The position numbers were made by a program, and so were the translations under genes. The notes under the pieces were generated by a model. The model had not been told where the DNA came from, did no database searches, and worked only from the letters and a program-made list of their open reading frames with translations. A stretch of DNA of 64,000 bases from Caballeronia humi. Its GTDB lineage: Bacteria; Pseudomonadota; Gammaproteobacteria; Burkholderiales; Burkholderiaceae. Location of the stretch: contig NZ_FCNW02000013.1 of the NCBI RefSeq assembly GCF_001544475.1, positions 1 through 64,000 of the forward strand. Direction: 5' to 3'. How positions within the stretch are numbered: the stretch's first letter is position 1; every line of letters begins with the position of its first letter. Positions 1 to 12,950 of this stretch are shown here, piece after piece.

Positions 1-287
1 AGCGCGAGGACGGATGTATGACTGCTGCACCGGTCCGGTGTACCGCGCGTTGCCACAGTGGGTCCGCGAGCCAAGCCGGGTTCTACCGTGAGGGCGACAC
101 TTACTCTCCAGCGCCAATCCCCTCCCCTATGCGAGTGATGGACCGTTAGCACTGGCGGTGGGAAGCTGCTTTCTTTGCTTACTTTCTTTGCAGCAGCAAA
201 GAAAGTGAGTCCCGCCCCGGACAGGGGCAGAGCTAATAGACCGCTAAGAAAGCAAGTTCCATCGGAGCACAAGCGCATCAAACGGTT
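1..287 (+). repeat. Dispersed repeat, copy 1 (probably cut by window edge)
   Basis: This stretch is repeated in direct orientation at 6357-6643 and its second half is repeated inverted at 5962-6200. The copies differ at scattered positions, so they are diverged. Each carries a strong inverted repeat, ACTTTCTTTGC - AGCA - GCAAAGAAAGT, which could fold as a hairpin on either strand. Each also carries the start of a short open frame reading LTFFAAAKKVS, which is a by-product of the repeat and not a convincing gene. The left end may lie outside the window. No transposase or clear target-site duplication is visible. Confidence 0.85.
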
Positions 288-301
288 GAACCCACTAAAC
301 C

Positions 302-2510
<2,209 letters not shown>

Positions 2511-2530
<20 letters not shown>

Positions 2531-5500
2531 CGGAGGTGTCCTTGGTTGCTTCGATCACGTGACGCGTGCCGGGCGCGGGCGGCGCGCCCGTGTCGCCCAG
2601 CAGGCGGCTCGCGAGCGACGCGAGGCCGCGCAACGGCAGACCGATCCACGTCGGACGGTTCGCCGCTTCGTAGCGGATTTCGTAGGCGGCCTTCTCGATC
2701 AGGAAAAGATCCAGCAGCGCGGCGTAAGTCTTCTCGCCCGCGATCGGCTCGGGTGACTGCGCCACCGCCTCCTTGTATTGCAGCAAGAAACTCTCCTCAG
2801 CATGCGCGCGCAGACGCTCGAAGAGCGCGCGCTTGCGATCGGCGGTCTGCGCGGGCGCATTTTCCGTCGTCGATTGCGCGGCCGCGCTGGCATACGAAAG
2901 CGAACGCAGCAGGCCAGCCACGTCACGCAGCGGACTCGTCTTGCGGCGGCGTTCGTCGAGCGCACGCGCGGGCTCGCCTTCGAAGTCGATCAGGTAAGCA
3001 TCGCCTTGCGCCATCAGCACTTGTCCAAGGTGGAAATCGCCGTGGATGCGGATGCACAGCGCATCGGTGCTCTCGGGCACGAGCTTCTTCACCGCTTCGA
3101 TCAGCATGTCGCGACGATCGATCACGCTTTGCGCGAGGAAACGGTCGTGCTCGTTGAAGTCGCCGATTTTCTGCGTGATGATGTCGAGCGCCGTCGTGAG
3201 GAGGCCGAGCGTGCCGCTCAACCAGTCATCGACGTCCTTCTGGGTCGCGCGTTGCGGCGCGAACGCTTCGTCGTCGGTCGGCGAGGCGAGCGCGACGTGC
3301 AGTTCGCCGAGCCGCTTGCCGATGATGCCCGCAATCGACCGATAGCCTTCGAACGCTTGCAGTTCGTTCTGATGATTCGGCGAGTGCTCTTCGGTATCGA
3401 CGGCGACCGCCAGTTCATCGACGATGCGGCGCAGATAGTCGAGCGCGTAGTTCCAGGCGTCGCCCTGGTTTTCGATATAGCCTTGCAGAATCGCGAGTGT
3501 GTGCGGCACGTTTTGCGGATCGACGCGCACCACTTCGCCGAAGAGCGGTCCGGTGTTCGCGTAGCCGAGCTTCGTCAGATAGCGGCTCATTTCCGCTTCC
3601 GGATGAATCCCGCCCACCAGCCGCCGCACGAGTTTCAGCACCACTCGATCGCCGATCACGAGTGAGCTGTTGCTTTGCTCGGCCGCGAGCCAGCGGATTT
3701 CGGGCGGCGCTTCGGGCGTGAAGTCGAGTTCGGCGAGACGCTCGGTCGGGAGGAAGCGGATTTCGCTCTTCTGCACGGTCGGCACGACGGCGCGCTCGCG
3801 CAGCTTCTTCAACACGCCGTAAGTGAACTGCGGTACGGCGAACGCATCGGTCAGGTGCCCGATGTTGCGGTTGCGGCGCACGCGCGCGAGCGCGAGCTGC
3901 ATGTAGAGCGGGTATGTCGTCTCGGTGCCCCACGCAATCGCGAGCGGCAGCACGTAGCGTTCGGTGTGATCGCCGACATCGGCTTCGATTTCAGTGAACG
4001 CGAAGCCCGCGCCTTCGATCGTCGTCAACGCAGCAAGCCGCACGCTATTGAGCTTCTGATCCTTCGAAGCAAACCAGCGCCGCTTGCTCAGATACGACGG
4101 CAGCACTTCCGATTCGAGCAAACGCACGTTCTCGGGCGTTGGTCCTGTTTGACCCGCGCGGATCACCATCGTGACGAATTCGGGCAGCTGTTCGGACGGC
4201 GCCTGGCTCCACGCCGGACGCAGGTTGCCCGGGCAAAGCTGGAACCAGAGGAAGCCGTAGGGCGGGAAGGTCAACAGATACGTGAGCTGGCCGATCGCGG
4301 GGAAGGGCGAATCCGCGGTCATTTCAAGCGGCACCGAGCCCGCGAATTCCGACAGATCGAGCTCGACCGCCTGCGGCGCGCGCGAGAGATTCGCCACACA
4401 CAGGATCGCTGGTTCGCCCGGCAATTCGCGCAGGTAAGCGAGAATCTTGCGATTGTTCGGACGCAGGAAGCGGATCGTGCCACGCCCGAACGCATGCTTC
4501 GAGCGGCGCACGGCGAGCATCTTGCGCGTCCAGTTGAGCAGCGAATGCGGGTCGCGGCTTTGCGATTCGACGTTGACCGCGTCGTAGCCGTAGAGCGAGC
4601 CCATCACGGGTGGCAGCACGAGCTGCTCGGGATCGGCGCGCGAAAAGCCGCCGTTTCTGTCCGACGACCATTGCATCGGCGTGCGTACACCGTCGCGGTC
4701 GCCGAGGTGGATGTTGTCGCCCATGCCGAGTTCGTCGCCGTAATAGATGACGGGCGTGCCTGGCATCGAAAGCAGCAGCGAGTTGATCAGTTCGATGCGC
4801 CGGCGATCGCGTTCCATCAGCGGCGCGAGGCGACGGCGAATGCCGAGATTCAGGCGCGCGCGGCGATCGCTGGCGTACGTGTTCCACAAGTAGTCACGCT
4901 CCGAATCGGTGACCATTTCGAGCGTCAGTTCATCGTGATTGCGCAGGAAGATCGCCCATTGATTCGTCTCGGCGAGGTCCGGCGTCTGACGCATGATGTC
5001 GGTGATCGGGAAGCGGTCTTCGCTCGCAATCGACATGTAGATGCGCGGCATCAGCGGGAAGTGGAATGCCATGTGGCATTCGTCCTCGTCGCCGAAATAT
5101 TCCTTCACGTCCTCCGGCCACTGGTTCGCTTCGGCGAGCAGCATGCGGTTCGGATACTCGGCGTCGATGGTCGCGCGGATCTTCTTAAGTATTGCGTGCG
5201 TCTCGGGCAGGTTCTCGTTGTTCGTGCCTTCGCGTTCGACGAGATACGGCACGGCATCGAGCCGCAGCCCGTCGATGCCCATGTCGAGCCAGAAGCGCAT
5301 CACCTGCAACACTTCCTTCAGCACGGCGGGGTTATCGAAGTTCAGGTCGGGCTGGTGATTGAAGAAGCGGTGCCAGTAGTACTGTCCCGCGACCGGATCG
5401 TGCGTCCAGTTGGACGGCTCCGAGTCGATGAAGATGATGCGCGTCTCTTCGTACTTCTTGTCCGTATCGGACCACACGTAGTAGTTGCGATGATTCGAGC

Positions 5501-5888
5501 CGGGCTTCGCCAGCCGTGCGCGCTGGAACCACGGGTGCTGATCGGACGTGTGGTTGATGACGAGTTCCGTGATTACGCGGATATCGCGCGCGTGCGCTTC
5601 CTGGATGAAGCGCTTCACGTCGCCGAGCGTGCCGTAATCCGGATGCACGTTGCGATAGTCGGCGATGTCGTAGCCGTCGTCGCGTCGCGGAGAGGGGTAG
5701 AAGGGCAGCAGCCAGATCGTATCGACGCCCAGTTCCGCGATGTAGTCGAGCTTCGCCAGCAGGCCGGGGAAATCGCCGATGCCGTCGTTGTTCGCATCGA
5801 AGAAGGACTTGATGTGGATCTGGTAGATGATCGCGTCTTTGTACCAGAGCGGATCGTTGCTGAGAGTCGATGTCTTGTTGCGCTTCAC
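2511..5888 (-). CDS. treS: Trehalose synthase-maltokinase fusion (TreS-Mak)
   Basis: This 1125-residue fusion should interconvert trehalose and maltose (TreS) and phosphorylate maltose to maltose-1-phosphate (maltokinase, Pep2 type), the donor for GlgE. Residues ~1-550 are a GH13 TreS barrel with the nucleophile at D211 ([10 protein letters not shown]), the acid at E253 ([11 protein letters not shown]) and the third acid in [12 protein letters not shown]. Residues ~600-1110 are the kinase, with [10 protein letters not shown] (catalytic loop) and [11 protein letters not shown] (metal-binding loop). The start is GTG with GGAG 7 nt upstream. It lies between glgE and glgB, as expected for the GlgE pathway. 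Fusion of the two activities is known in many bacteria. The ~810-bp gap separating it from glgE is filled with repeats. Confidence 0.95.
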
Positions 5889-5961
5889 AGTTTCGCTCCG
5901 TATGTTTGTTTTCGCTGGCGCTTTAGGCTGGTTTGCCCTTTGCTGTTGTCTTGGTCTTTAT

Positions 5962-6200
5962 ACCGTTTGATGCGCTTGTGCTCCGATGGAACTTGCTTTC
6001 TTAGCGGTTTATTAGCTCTGCCCCTGTCCGGGGCGGGACTCACTTTCTTTGCTGCTGCAAAGAAAGTAAGCAAAGAAAGCAGCTTCCCACCGCCAGTGCT
6101 AACGGTCCATCACTCGCGTAAAACCGGATTGGCGCTGGAGAGTAAGTGTCGCCCTCACGGTGGACCTGGGCTTGGCTCGCGGACCCACTGCGGCAACGCA
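5962..6200 (-). repeat. Dispersed repeat, copy 2 (inverted)
   Basis: This is the reverse complement of most of copies 1 and 3. It includes the GCAAAGAAAGT/ACTTTCTTTGC hairpin, the segment reading 'cccgccccggacaggggcagag' on the other strand in part, and the 'gcgccaatcc' and 'ccacagtgggtcc' type blocks. Divergence from the other copies is by scattered substitutions. Confidence 0.8.
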
Positions 6201-6356
6201 CACTTCCTCGGAGTGGTATGCGCTCCGTTTGGCTCCGTCCTCGCTTCGCTCCGACGTGGGGTTCACAAAAGCCCATTGCTTCGATTGCCTTTCGTCTCCT
6301 GCATGTTCTCACCCCTTACCTTGATCCTGCTGAATGCACCCCGCGTCTGAGCGCGT

Positions 6357-6643
6357 AGCGCGAGGATGGATGTATGACTGCTGCACCTGTCCGTTGTACC
6401 GCTCGTTGCCACAGTGGGTCCGCGAGCCAAGCCCAGGTCCACCGTGAGGGCGACACTTACTCTCCAGCGCCAATCCCAACCAAACGCTAGTGATGGATTG
6501 GTTAGCACTGGCGGTTGAAAGCTGCTTTCTTTGCTTACTTTCTTTGCAGCAGCAAAGAAAGTGAGTCCCGCCCCGGACAGGGGCAGAGCAAATAGACCGA
6601 AAAGAAAGCAAGTTCCATCGAAGCCCAAGCGCATCAAACGGTT
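6357..6643 (+). repeat. Dispersed repeat, copy 3
   Basis: Aligns by eye over its full length with positions 1-287 in direct orientation, with scattered substitutions. The central hairpin and its flanks are the best conserved part. Together with copy 1 it brackets treS-mak and glgB as a direct repeat about 6.4 kb apart. Confidence 0.85.
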
Positions 6644-6698
6644 CAAGCGGCCCAAACCAACCCCACCCCCACCCCAAGCGCAGCAAAAAAATAAACCG

Positions 6699-9600
6699 CT
6701 AAGGCTTCGGCAAGCCCCAGGCAGGCGCTATCCGCCAAACAGCGAACGGCAAGGAATTCGGATCGAGTCGAACGTGCTGCCTGCGTCCCGTCCATTGAAA
6801 CCGCTGCCCGGTAACCTGATCCTCGACGGCGACAGCATCCCATTCCTTCACGCCCCAACGTTCGAGCGTTGCCCAAGGCAAATCCACGTCCGCGCCTTGC
6901 TCGTTGAACGGATCGAGATTGATCGCCACCAGCACGACGTTGTCCCCCGCCGCATTCGACTTCTCGAAGAACAGGATGTGCTCATTGTGCGCCGGCAGGA
7001 AGTTGATACCCAAGTGCGTCTGCAGCGCAGGATTCGCGCGACGAATGCGATTGAGCAACGTCACCTCGCCGACGATGTTGCCCGGCCGGTTCCAGTCCCA
7101 AGCACGCAACTGGTACTTCTCGGAATCCAGGTACTCCTCGCTGTTCGGCAACGCCGCCGCTTCGCAAAGCTCGAAGCCGCTGTACACGCCCCACAAGCCT
7201 GAAAGCGTCGCGGCAAGAGCGGCACGAATCACGAAACCCGCTCGCCCCGAGCGCTGCAAGAAGCGCGGATTGATGTCCGGCGTGTTGACGAAGAAGTTCG
7301 GACGGAAGAATTCCTTCGCGTCGGTCTGCGTCAGGTCGTGCATGTACTCGATGAAATCGCGCTTCGTCTCGCGCCACGTGAAGTACGTGTACGACTGCGA
7401 GAACCCGAGCTTCGCCAGCCGGTTCATCACGCGCGGCCGCGTGAACGCTTCGGCGAGGAACATCACGTCCGGATGACGCGCACGCACGTCGTTGATCGCC
7501 CATTCCCAGAACGGGAAAGGCTTCGTATGCGGATTGTCGACGCGGAAAATCTTCACGCCCGCCGCGATCCAGAACAGGAACACGTCACGCAGCGACACCC
7601 ACAATTCGGGCTTCGCGTCCTTCGCATAAAAGTCGGGATTGACAATGTCCTGATATTTCTTCGGCGGGTTCTCGGCGTAACGCAACGTGCCGTCGGGACG
7701 CCACGCGAACCACGTCGGATGCTCCTTCAGCCACGGATGGTCCGGCGAGCATTGCACCGCGAAATCGAGCGCGATCTCAAGACCATGCGCGTGCGCGGCG
7801 TCGAGCATTTGCCGGAAATCCTCGAGCGTGCCGAGTTCCGGATGCACCGCCGTATGTCCGCCTTCCTTGCCGCCGATCGCATACGGGCTGCCCACATCGC
7901 CCGGTTGAGCCGTCAGCGAGTTGTTCTTGCCCTTGCGATTCGCCATGCCGATCGGGTTGATCGGCGGGAAATAAAGCACGTCGAAACCCATGTCGCGGAT
8001 GCGCGGCATCTTGCCGATCACATCGACGAAGGTGCCGTGGCGGTTCTCGTCGTCGCTCATCGAACGCGGGAAGATCTCGTACCAGCTCGCGAACCGTGCA
8101 GCCGCCCGCTCGGCATCGACGCGATAGATCACCGGATCGCGCGACAGGAACGGCCGGTGACGCGCGTCAGCAACCGCCTTCGCCGTAGCCTCGGCGAGCA
8201 CGAGTTCGAGCCTGCGATCGGCGTCCGCTTTCGTGAATTCCTTGACGATGCTATCGAGCGGTTCCTTCTCGGCCTCTTCGACCGTCTGCACCTCGGCCAG
8301 CATCAGCGCGAACAGATGCCGCGCTTCCTCGAGTTCCAGTTCGACCGTCTGCCCGGCCTTCAGCTTCTTCTGCATGTGATCGACGAGTGACGCGAAGTCG
8401 TCGCGCCACGCCATCACGGTGAATTCGTGCCTTCCCACGCGATCAAGCGGGATGAGCGTCGTCCACAGGTCGTTGCCGAGCGGCAGGACGGGGACCATCG
8501 GCGCTTCGTGCCAGTCGGTTTCATCGGCGGCGCGCCACTGGACGGCCGCCGCGATCTTGTCGTGCCCTTCGGCGAAGATCGCCGCGCGCACTTCGACTGC
8601 CTCGCCGACGATCCGCTTCGCCGGAAAGCGCCCGTGATCGACGGACGGCGTCACGCTTTCGATTGCAACGCGTGGATTCGTGATCGCCTCGGCGACCGAT
8701 TTCTTGTCGGCGGTCTTCGCGCCGCGCTTGACCTGCGGTTGCGCGAGCAGCACGTACGGCTCGGCGCTCGCGCGGAACATGCGCGCTTCGCCCGCGCCGA
8801 GCGTGAATTCGGCGAGCGGGGCGGGCGTGGCTTTTGCATCGCCGAGCGGCGCGAAACGCGTGAAATTGCCCGGCACCGCTTCGAGCAGATGCAGCGGATC
8901 GACGCGCACCGGCGTCGCGAGATCGGGATTGATGACGATGAACGCGGCGGCATTGGCGTTGCGCAAGTCCGGGCCGTTCGCGCGCACGAGGGCGGCGAAG
9001 TGTGTGCCGGCGCCCGTCAGCGAGCGCAGTTCGCCCGTGGTCGCGAGCGTGCCCGTATCGCGCTGCAAAGCATTCGCCCGTGCGACATCCTTCGACAAAT
9101 CGAAGCGCGCCTGGCTCTGCGCACGATCGTATTCAGCGGCGACGCCGTACTGATACGACATCGGCAGGCCGACGCCGTACTCGAAGCCCATCGGCACGAG
9201 GATGCCCGTGCCGATCGCGGCGGCCGCGTACAGCGCGCGCTGGTACGCGCGCTCGACGAGCGCGGTGTCGCCGGTATCGGGCAAGTCGGACAGCAGGCGC
9301 GTGCCGAACGGCTCCTCGGGAAACGAAATTGGCGGCGCGACGCGCACGAGCGCCGCGTGCTCATCGGCGAGCCACGCGCTCTGGTAATCCCACCAGCGCG
9401 ACGACGAAAACACGGCGTCGAAACCCGCGTCGGTCAGGCCGTGCAGATCGTGCCGGCTGATGCCGACCGTCCACGCAAGCCAGCGCGTTTCCGGATGACG
9501 CTCGCGCACCGCCGCGCCGAGCCGGCGCCAGACGTGCGCGGGCACCTTGTGCGGCGCGTCGAAGCGAAATCCGCCGATGCCCGCGTCGGCGAGCAGCAAC

Positions 9601-10079
9601 AGCTCGCGCGCCCACCATTCGGTGAGGTGCTGCGCGGCTTCGGCGTCACCGAAATTCGCGTGCGCGACGTTTTCCTCGCGCGGCGCGTGGCGCGGATCGA
9701 GCCGCGCCTCGGCGCTTTCGAACGGGTGGAACCAGTGCTTGTTCTCGTGAAAGAGGCCACCGTCGGCGCTCACGCGGTCGATCACGACATCGACGAGCAG
9801 CGTCAGGCCGTGCTTTTTCGCGGCATCGGCGAGCTTGGCGAGACCGGCGGCGGCCGGTTCATCGGATTCGAAGACGGGATGCAGCCGGTGATGATCGGAG
9901 ATGGCCTGCCGGTGCCCGTTTGCGCCGGGCACGAACGGCGAGCCGATCAATATGTGGTCGAAACCCAGCGCGGCCGCGTGCTCGAAGTGAGCGGGCCATT
10001 TCGGGAGGGGTCCGACGAGAAGCGGGTCGATGAAATAAATACGCGGCGCGTACGCATGATGGGCGGGATGGTTTTCCAT
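6699..10079 (-). CDS. glgE: Alpha-1,4-glucan:maltose-1-phosphate maltosyltransferase GlgE, with N-terminal amylase-like extension
   Basis: GlgE transfers maltosyl units from maltose-1-phosphate onto glucan ends, so it uses the product of the neighbouring TreS-Mak. The 1126-residue product is much longer than a classical GlgE (about 650-700). Residues from ~470 match GlgE, with FRVDNPHTKPFPFWEW (nucleophile), MFLAEAFTRPRVM (acid) and FVNTPDINPRF (third acid). Residues ~10-440 form a second amylase-like barrel (GFDHILIGSPF, GIGGFRFDAPHKVP). The start chosen is the ATG at 10079, preceded by a weak GGAAAAGA element. The same frame runs up to 10316, but those 79 residues have no family resemblance. 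Extended forms of this kind are known in Burkholderia relatives. Confidence 0.93.
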   Translation of the reverse strand: MENHPAHHAYAPRIYFIDPLLVGPLPKWPAHFEHAAALGFDHILIGSPFVPGANGHRQAISDHHRLHPVFESDEPAAAGLAKLADAAKKHGLTLLVDVVIDRVSADGGLFHENKHWFHPFESAEARLDPRHAPREENVAHANFGDAEAAQHLTEWWARELLLLADAGIGGFRFDAPHKVPAHVWRRLGAAVRERHPETRWLAWTVGISRHDLHGLTDAGFDAVFSSSRWWDYQSAWLADEHAALVRVAPPISFPEEPFGTRLLSDLPDTGDTALVERAYQRALYAAAAIGTGILVPMGFEYGVGLPMSYQYGVAAEYDRAQSQARFDLSKDVARANALQRDTGTLATTGELRSLTGAGTHFAALVRANGPDLRNANAAAFIVINPDLATPVRVDPLHLLEAVPGNFTRFAPLGDAKATPAPLAEFTLGAGEARMFRASAEPYVLLAQPQVKRGAKTADKKSVAEAITNPRVAIESVTPSVDHGRFPAKRIVGEAVEVRAAIFAEGHDKIAAAVQWRAADETDWHEAPMVPVLPLGNDLWTTLIPLDRVGRHEFTVMAWRDDFASLVDHMQKKLKAGQTVELELEEARHLFALMLAEVQTVEEAEKEPLDSIVKEFTKADADRRLELVLAEATAKAVADARHRPFLSRDPVIYRVDAERAAARFASWYEIFPRSMSDDENRHGTFVDVIGKMPRIRDMGFDVLYFPPINPIGMANRKGKNNSLTAQPGDVGSPYAIGGKEGGHTAVHPELGTLEDFRQMLDAAHAHGLEIALDFAVQCSPDHPWLKEHPTWFAWRPDGTLRYAENPPKKYQDIVNPDFYAKDAKPELWVSLRDVFLFWIAAGVKIFRVDNPHTKPFPFWEWAINDVRARHPDVMFLAEAFTRPRVMNRLAKLGFSQSYTYFTWRETKRDFIEYMHDLTQTDAKEFFRPNFFVNTPDINPRFLQRSGRAGFVIRAALAATLSGLWGVYSGFELCEAAALPNSEEYLDSEKYQLRAWDWNRPGNIVGEVTLLNRIRRANPALQTHLGINFLPAHNEHILFFEKSNAAGDNVVLVAINLDPFNEQGADVDLPWATLERWGVKEWDAVAVEDQVTGQRFQWTGRRQHVRLDPNSLPFAVWRIAPAWGLPKP

Positions 10080-10425
10080 CGTTCGTCTTTTCCAGAGTCG
10101 TCCTGCGGTGGCGGGGATGCGGGCAATCGACGCGATCACGCTCACGGGCGGCACGTTGAGCCAATCCACATCGGATGGCTGCGGCAGACGAGCCTCAGAC
10201 AACTGGAAGATCACCTTTCCGAGGTCACGAATGCGGCGCGCACCGCTTCCGGGCAATGCGCCATTCGGTGCGGCGCCAGGGTCGCACGGGGGGTAGCAGC
10301 ATGTAGCGTGCCGCACCCGCCATGCAAACCGGCGGTTTTCTCGCGAGCCGCTTGTCGAGCGGCTTCTCTTGGGGTGCTTTCTGGTACAGCGGGATGTTCA
10401 GGCTACTTCAGCGCGTGTGCTTCTT
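10080..10425. other. Intergenic gap between glgA and glgE
   Basis: These 346 bp separate the glgA stop from the chosen glgE start. They contain a small inverted repeat, AGCCGCT - TGTCG - AGCGGCT (10346-10364), without a T-run, so a terminator is doubtful. The glgE frame stays open to 10316, so a longer GlgE cannot be excluded. No other gene is supported. Confidence 0.5.
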
Positions 10426-11994
10426 TCAAGCACTGCGTGCCACGCGTGGCGCTTCGGCGGCTGCCTCTTCCACGAACGCCGGTTGAACGGTTTCCACCAC
10501 GCGCCGGGTCGTACCGAGCGCGCTCTTCGCCGGGCGTGCATCGCTCAGGCCCGTGTACAGATCGACGAACCGCGCGACGGCCTGGCCCCAGCCGTAGCCG
10601 CGCGACATCGCGCTGCGTTGAAGTGTGCGCCATTGTTGGGGCCGCATGAAGGCATCGATTGCCCGGGTTGCGCCGGCGATCACATCATGAACCGTTTCGC
10701 CGTCGAAAAGGAAGCCGGTCGGCGCATCGTTCTGATGAAAAGTGTGATCGACAATCGTATCGGCCAAGCCGCCCACGCGCGACGCCACCGGCACCGTGCC
10801 GTAACGCATCGCGTAGATCTGCGTGAGGCCGCAGGGCTCGAAGCGGCTGCCGTGCAGGAGGATGTCGGCGCCCGCGTGCAGCGCGTGGGCGCGCCGCTCG
10901 TCATAGCCGATACGCACGCCCACGCGATCCGGCCAGTCGAGCGCGAGCCGCCGGAAGCCAGCTTCGATATACGCCTCGCCCTTGCCGATCACCGCGATTT
11001 GCAGGCGCGGATGCCGCTCGAGCAGCGCCGGAATTGCCTCGACGACGACATCGGCCAGCTTCTGACCCGTCATCCGGCTGCCGATGGCGATGAGCGGCGC
11101 AAACGGATCGGCGGGGAGACCGAACATCTGCTGCAGCGCGCGCTTGCAGGCGTGCTTGCCGCGCATGTCGTCGAAGGAATAGTGGCGCGCGATCAGCGGA
11201 TCGGTCGCGGGGTTCCATGTCTTTTCGTCGATGCCGTTGATCACGCCCGTGAGTTTGTCCGCGCAGCTTTGCAGCACCCCTTCCATCAGATGGCCGAAGT
11301 GCGGCGTGAGGATTTCGCGGGCGTAGGTCTCGCTGACGGTCGTCACACGGTCGGCGTGGACGATGCCCGCTTTCATCAGACTCAACGCACCGTAGAACTC
11401 GATGCTCTCGGGGTTCGTCAGCGCAGGCACGAGCCATTCGGCCGGTACGCCGAGCGACGGTCCCAGCGCAAGCGAATAATTGCCCTGAAACGCAAGGTTG
11501 TGGATCGTGTAGACGCTCTTCGCCTTCACGCCCGCGCGCTTCATGAGCAGCGGCGTAAGGCCGGAATGCCAGTCGTGCGCGTGGACGATGTCCGGCGTCT
11601 TCACGCCGTGGATGCCTTGCGCGATCCGCACCGCCGCCGCCGACAGCGCGGCGAAGCGCACGGCGTTGTCGGTGTAGTCGCGGCCCTGCTCGTCCTGATA
11701 GAGGCCGGCGCGCGCATAAAGCGCATCGGAGCGCACGAGGAGGAGCGGCACGCCGGTGTCGGGCATCCGGCCGCGCAGCAACGCGGCGTCGCCGCCGGGC
11801 AGGCCCGGCAACGCGCAGACCTCGTGCAACCCGACGGCCGCGGCGATCGCCTCCGGATATGCGGGCATCAGGATGGTGGCATCGACGCCCGCCTCGCGCA
11901 GCGCGGCGGCATAGGCACTAACCATGTCGCCGAGGCCGCCGGTTTTGGCGAGCGGGACGGCTTCTGAAGCGACAAGCAGTACATTCAAGGACAA
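10426..11994 (-). CDS. glgA: Glycogen synthase GlgA (ADP-glucose type, GT5)
   Basis: GlgA elongates alpha-1,4-glucan from ADP-glucose. The 522-residue product starts with the family's N-terminal block, NVLLVASEAVPLAKTGGLGD, carrying the KTGGLGD donor-site motif. Further on come VHAHDWHSGLTPLL and the C-terminal donor-site region GSRFEPCGLTQIYAMRYG. The start is placed at the TTG at 11994 because GGGAG sits 7 nt upstream and the protein then begins where GlgA normally begins. The frame stays open to 12246, but the extra 84 residues are basic and unlike the family. It is first in the minus-strand glucan block and supplies a second, ADP-glucose-based route to the polymer that GlgB branches. Confidence 0.93.
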   Translation of the reverse strand: MSLNVLLVASEAVPLAKTGGLGDMVSAYAAALREAGVDATILMPAYPEAIAAAVGLHEVCALPGLPGGDAALLRGRMPDTGVPLLLVRSDALYARAGLYQDEQGRDYTDNAVRFAALSAAAVRIAQGIHGVKTPDIVHAHDWHSGLTPLLMKRAGVKAKSVYTIHNLAFQGNYSLALGPSLGVPAEWLVPALTNPESIEFYGALSLMKAGIVHADRVTTVSETYAREILTPHFGHLMEGVLQSCADKLTGVINGIDEKTWNPATDPLIARHYSFDDMRGKHACKRALQQMFGLPADPFAPLIAIGSRMTGQKLADVVVEAIPALLERHPRLQIAVIGKGEAYIEAGFRRLALDWPDRVGVRIGYDERRAHALHAGADILLHGSRFEPCGLTQIYAMRYGTVPVASRVGGLADTIVDHTFHQNDAPTGFLFDGETVHDVIAGATRAIDAFMRPQQWRTLQRSAMSRGYGWGQAVARFVDLYTGLSDARPAKSALGTTRRVVETVQPAFVEEAAAEAPRVARSA

Positions 11995-12293
11995 AATTCG
12001 GCTCCCGGAGCGAGAGAGGAAGCCCGTCGATGGCGCGTCCGGTGTGTTTCGGACCGCACGTTCGCGGCGCTTCTTCAGGTTGTTTTTATGCGGCCGCATA
12101 GGAAGAGCAATGCGTATGCCACGCGTCGCTAGAAGGGGAGATTGCGGCGCTGCAATGCGCCGGGGCCGGAGCGCGTGAAGCGTGCTCGTGCGGCGTGTAA
12201 AACTGATGCGGCGGCGGGCGCCGTTTTTACACAGTGCCTGCTGCAAAGTTTATGAAGCCGATGTGACAGCCTGTTTAAGGCAGGAAGAAAATC
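11995..12293. other. Leader/intergenic region upstream of glgA
   Basis: About 300 bp between glgA and the DUF1345 gene. An inverted repeat occupies 12195-12232, with arms GTGTAAAAC and GTTTTTACAC around a GC-rich loop. It could be an operator or hairpin in the glgA leader. The glgA frame is open through most of this region but looks non-coding. No clear sigma-70 promoter was recognised. Confidence 0.45.
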
Positions 12294-12950
12294 TCAGCCG
12301 CCGACAAGGCTCGCCGCGATGTTTACGCTCAAGCCGAGGACGGCGAGATTGAAGAAGAACGACAGCACCGATTGCGCGAGCGCCGTCCGTCGCACATCCC
12401 TGGAACGCAGCACGACGTCGGACGTCTGCGAGGCGACGGCGATCGTGAACGCGAAGTAGAGGAAATCCCAGTAATCGGGCAGCAGGTGACGATCGGGGAA
12501 GAGCAGGGCGGTGTCGTCGTCGTCGGATTGGTAGTAGTGGCGCGCGTAGTGGAGCGTGAACATCGTCGGGATCAGGAACCAGGCGCCAAGCATCGTCGCG
12601 CCGGTCAGCGTGTACTGCAGCACGGCCGCGCCGATGCTCACGTGCTTCGGTCCCGCCAGCTCCAGCACAATCGCGACGATGCTCGCCAGCGCTGCCAGGC
12701 TCACGACGAGCAGCACGGTGGCGGCCGTTTCGTCCTCGCGCTCGGCGAGTTCCTGAACCTGCTGCTGATGCGCGCGCGCCATCTTGATCCAGATCAGGAT
12801 CAGGTAGAGCCACACGGTGGTATCCCAGCCGAGAAGCACGCGCGCGATGTGCGACGCGTGGACCGGCGCGAGGAACCCGACAAGGATGCCGATCACGAGG
12901 GCGATCAGCGCGCGCGGTCGGTAGCGGAAGACGGTCGGAAGCGGAAACAT
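12294..12950 (-). CDS. DUF1345 family integral membrane protein
   Basis: A 218-residue inner-membrane protein with about five hydrophobic segments: [66 protein letters not shown] and the C-terminal [18 protein letters not shown]. The stretch [23 protein letters not shown] is the hallmark by which I recognise DUF1345. The function of the family is unknown to me. AAGGG lies just upstream of the ATG. It is codirectional with glgA but about 300 bp away, so a shared operon is doubtful. Confidence 0.85.
   Translation of the reverse strand: MFPLPTVFRYRPRALIALVIGILVGFLAPVHASHIARVLLGWDTTVWLYLILIWIKMARAHQQQVQELAEREDETAATVLLVVSLAALASIVAIVLELAGPKHVSIGAAVLQYTLTGATMLGAWFLIPTMFTLHYARHYYQSDDDDTALLFPDRHLLPDYWDFLYFAFTIAVASQTSDVVLRSRDVRRTALAQSVLSFFFNLAVLGLSVNIAASLVGG

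Larger units (their letters stand above)
5889..6698. other. Repeat-filled intergenic gap between glgE and treS-mak
   Basis: These 810 bp hold two copies of the dispersed repeat facing each other (5962-6200 inverted, 6357-6643 direct). About 155 bp of spacer separates them, and the spacer has no convincing gene. Open frames here begin with LTFFAAAKKVS or run through the repeats, have no family resemblance and share their sequence with the other copies. If glgE and treS-mak share a transcript, the inverted pair could fold into a long hairpin in the message. Confidence 0.7.

Noticed and set aside
3675..6350. 891-residue plus-strand frame opposite treS-mak
   Set aside because: Antisense to a gene with intact catalytic motifs; it continues into the dispersed repeat and resembles nothing.
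10080..10316. 79-residue N-terminal extension of GlgE
   Set aside because: Not protein-like compared with the family; the ATG at 10079 gives a reasonable start, although the ribosome site is weak.
11995..12246. 84-residue N-terminal extension of GlgA
   Set aside because: Basic, unlike the family, and the TTG at 11994 has GGGAG at ideal distance with the standard GlgA start sequence.
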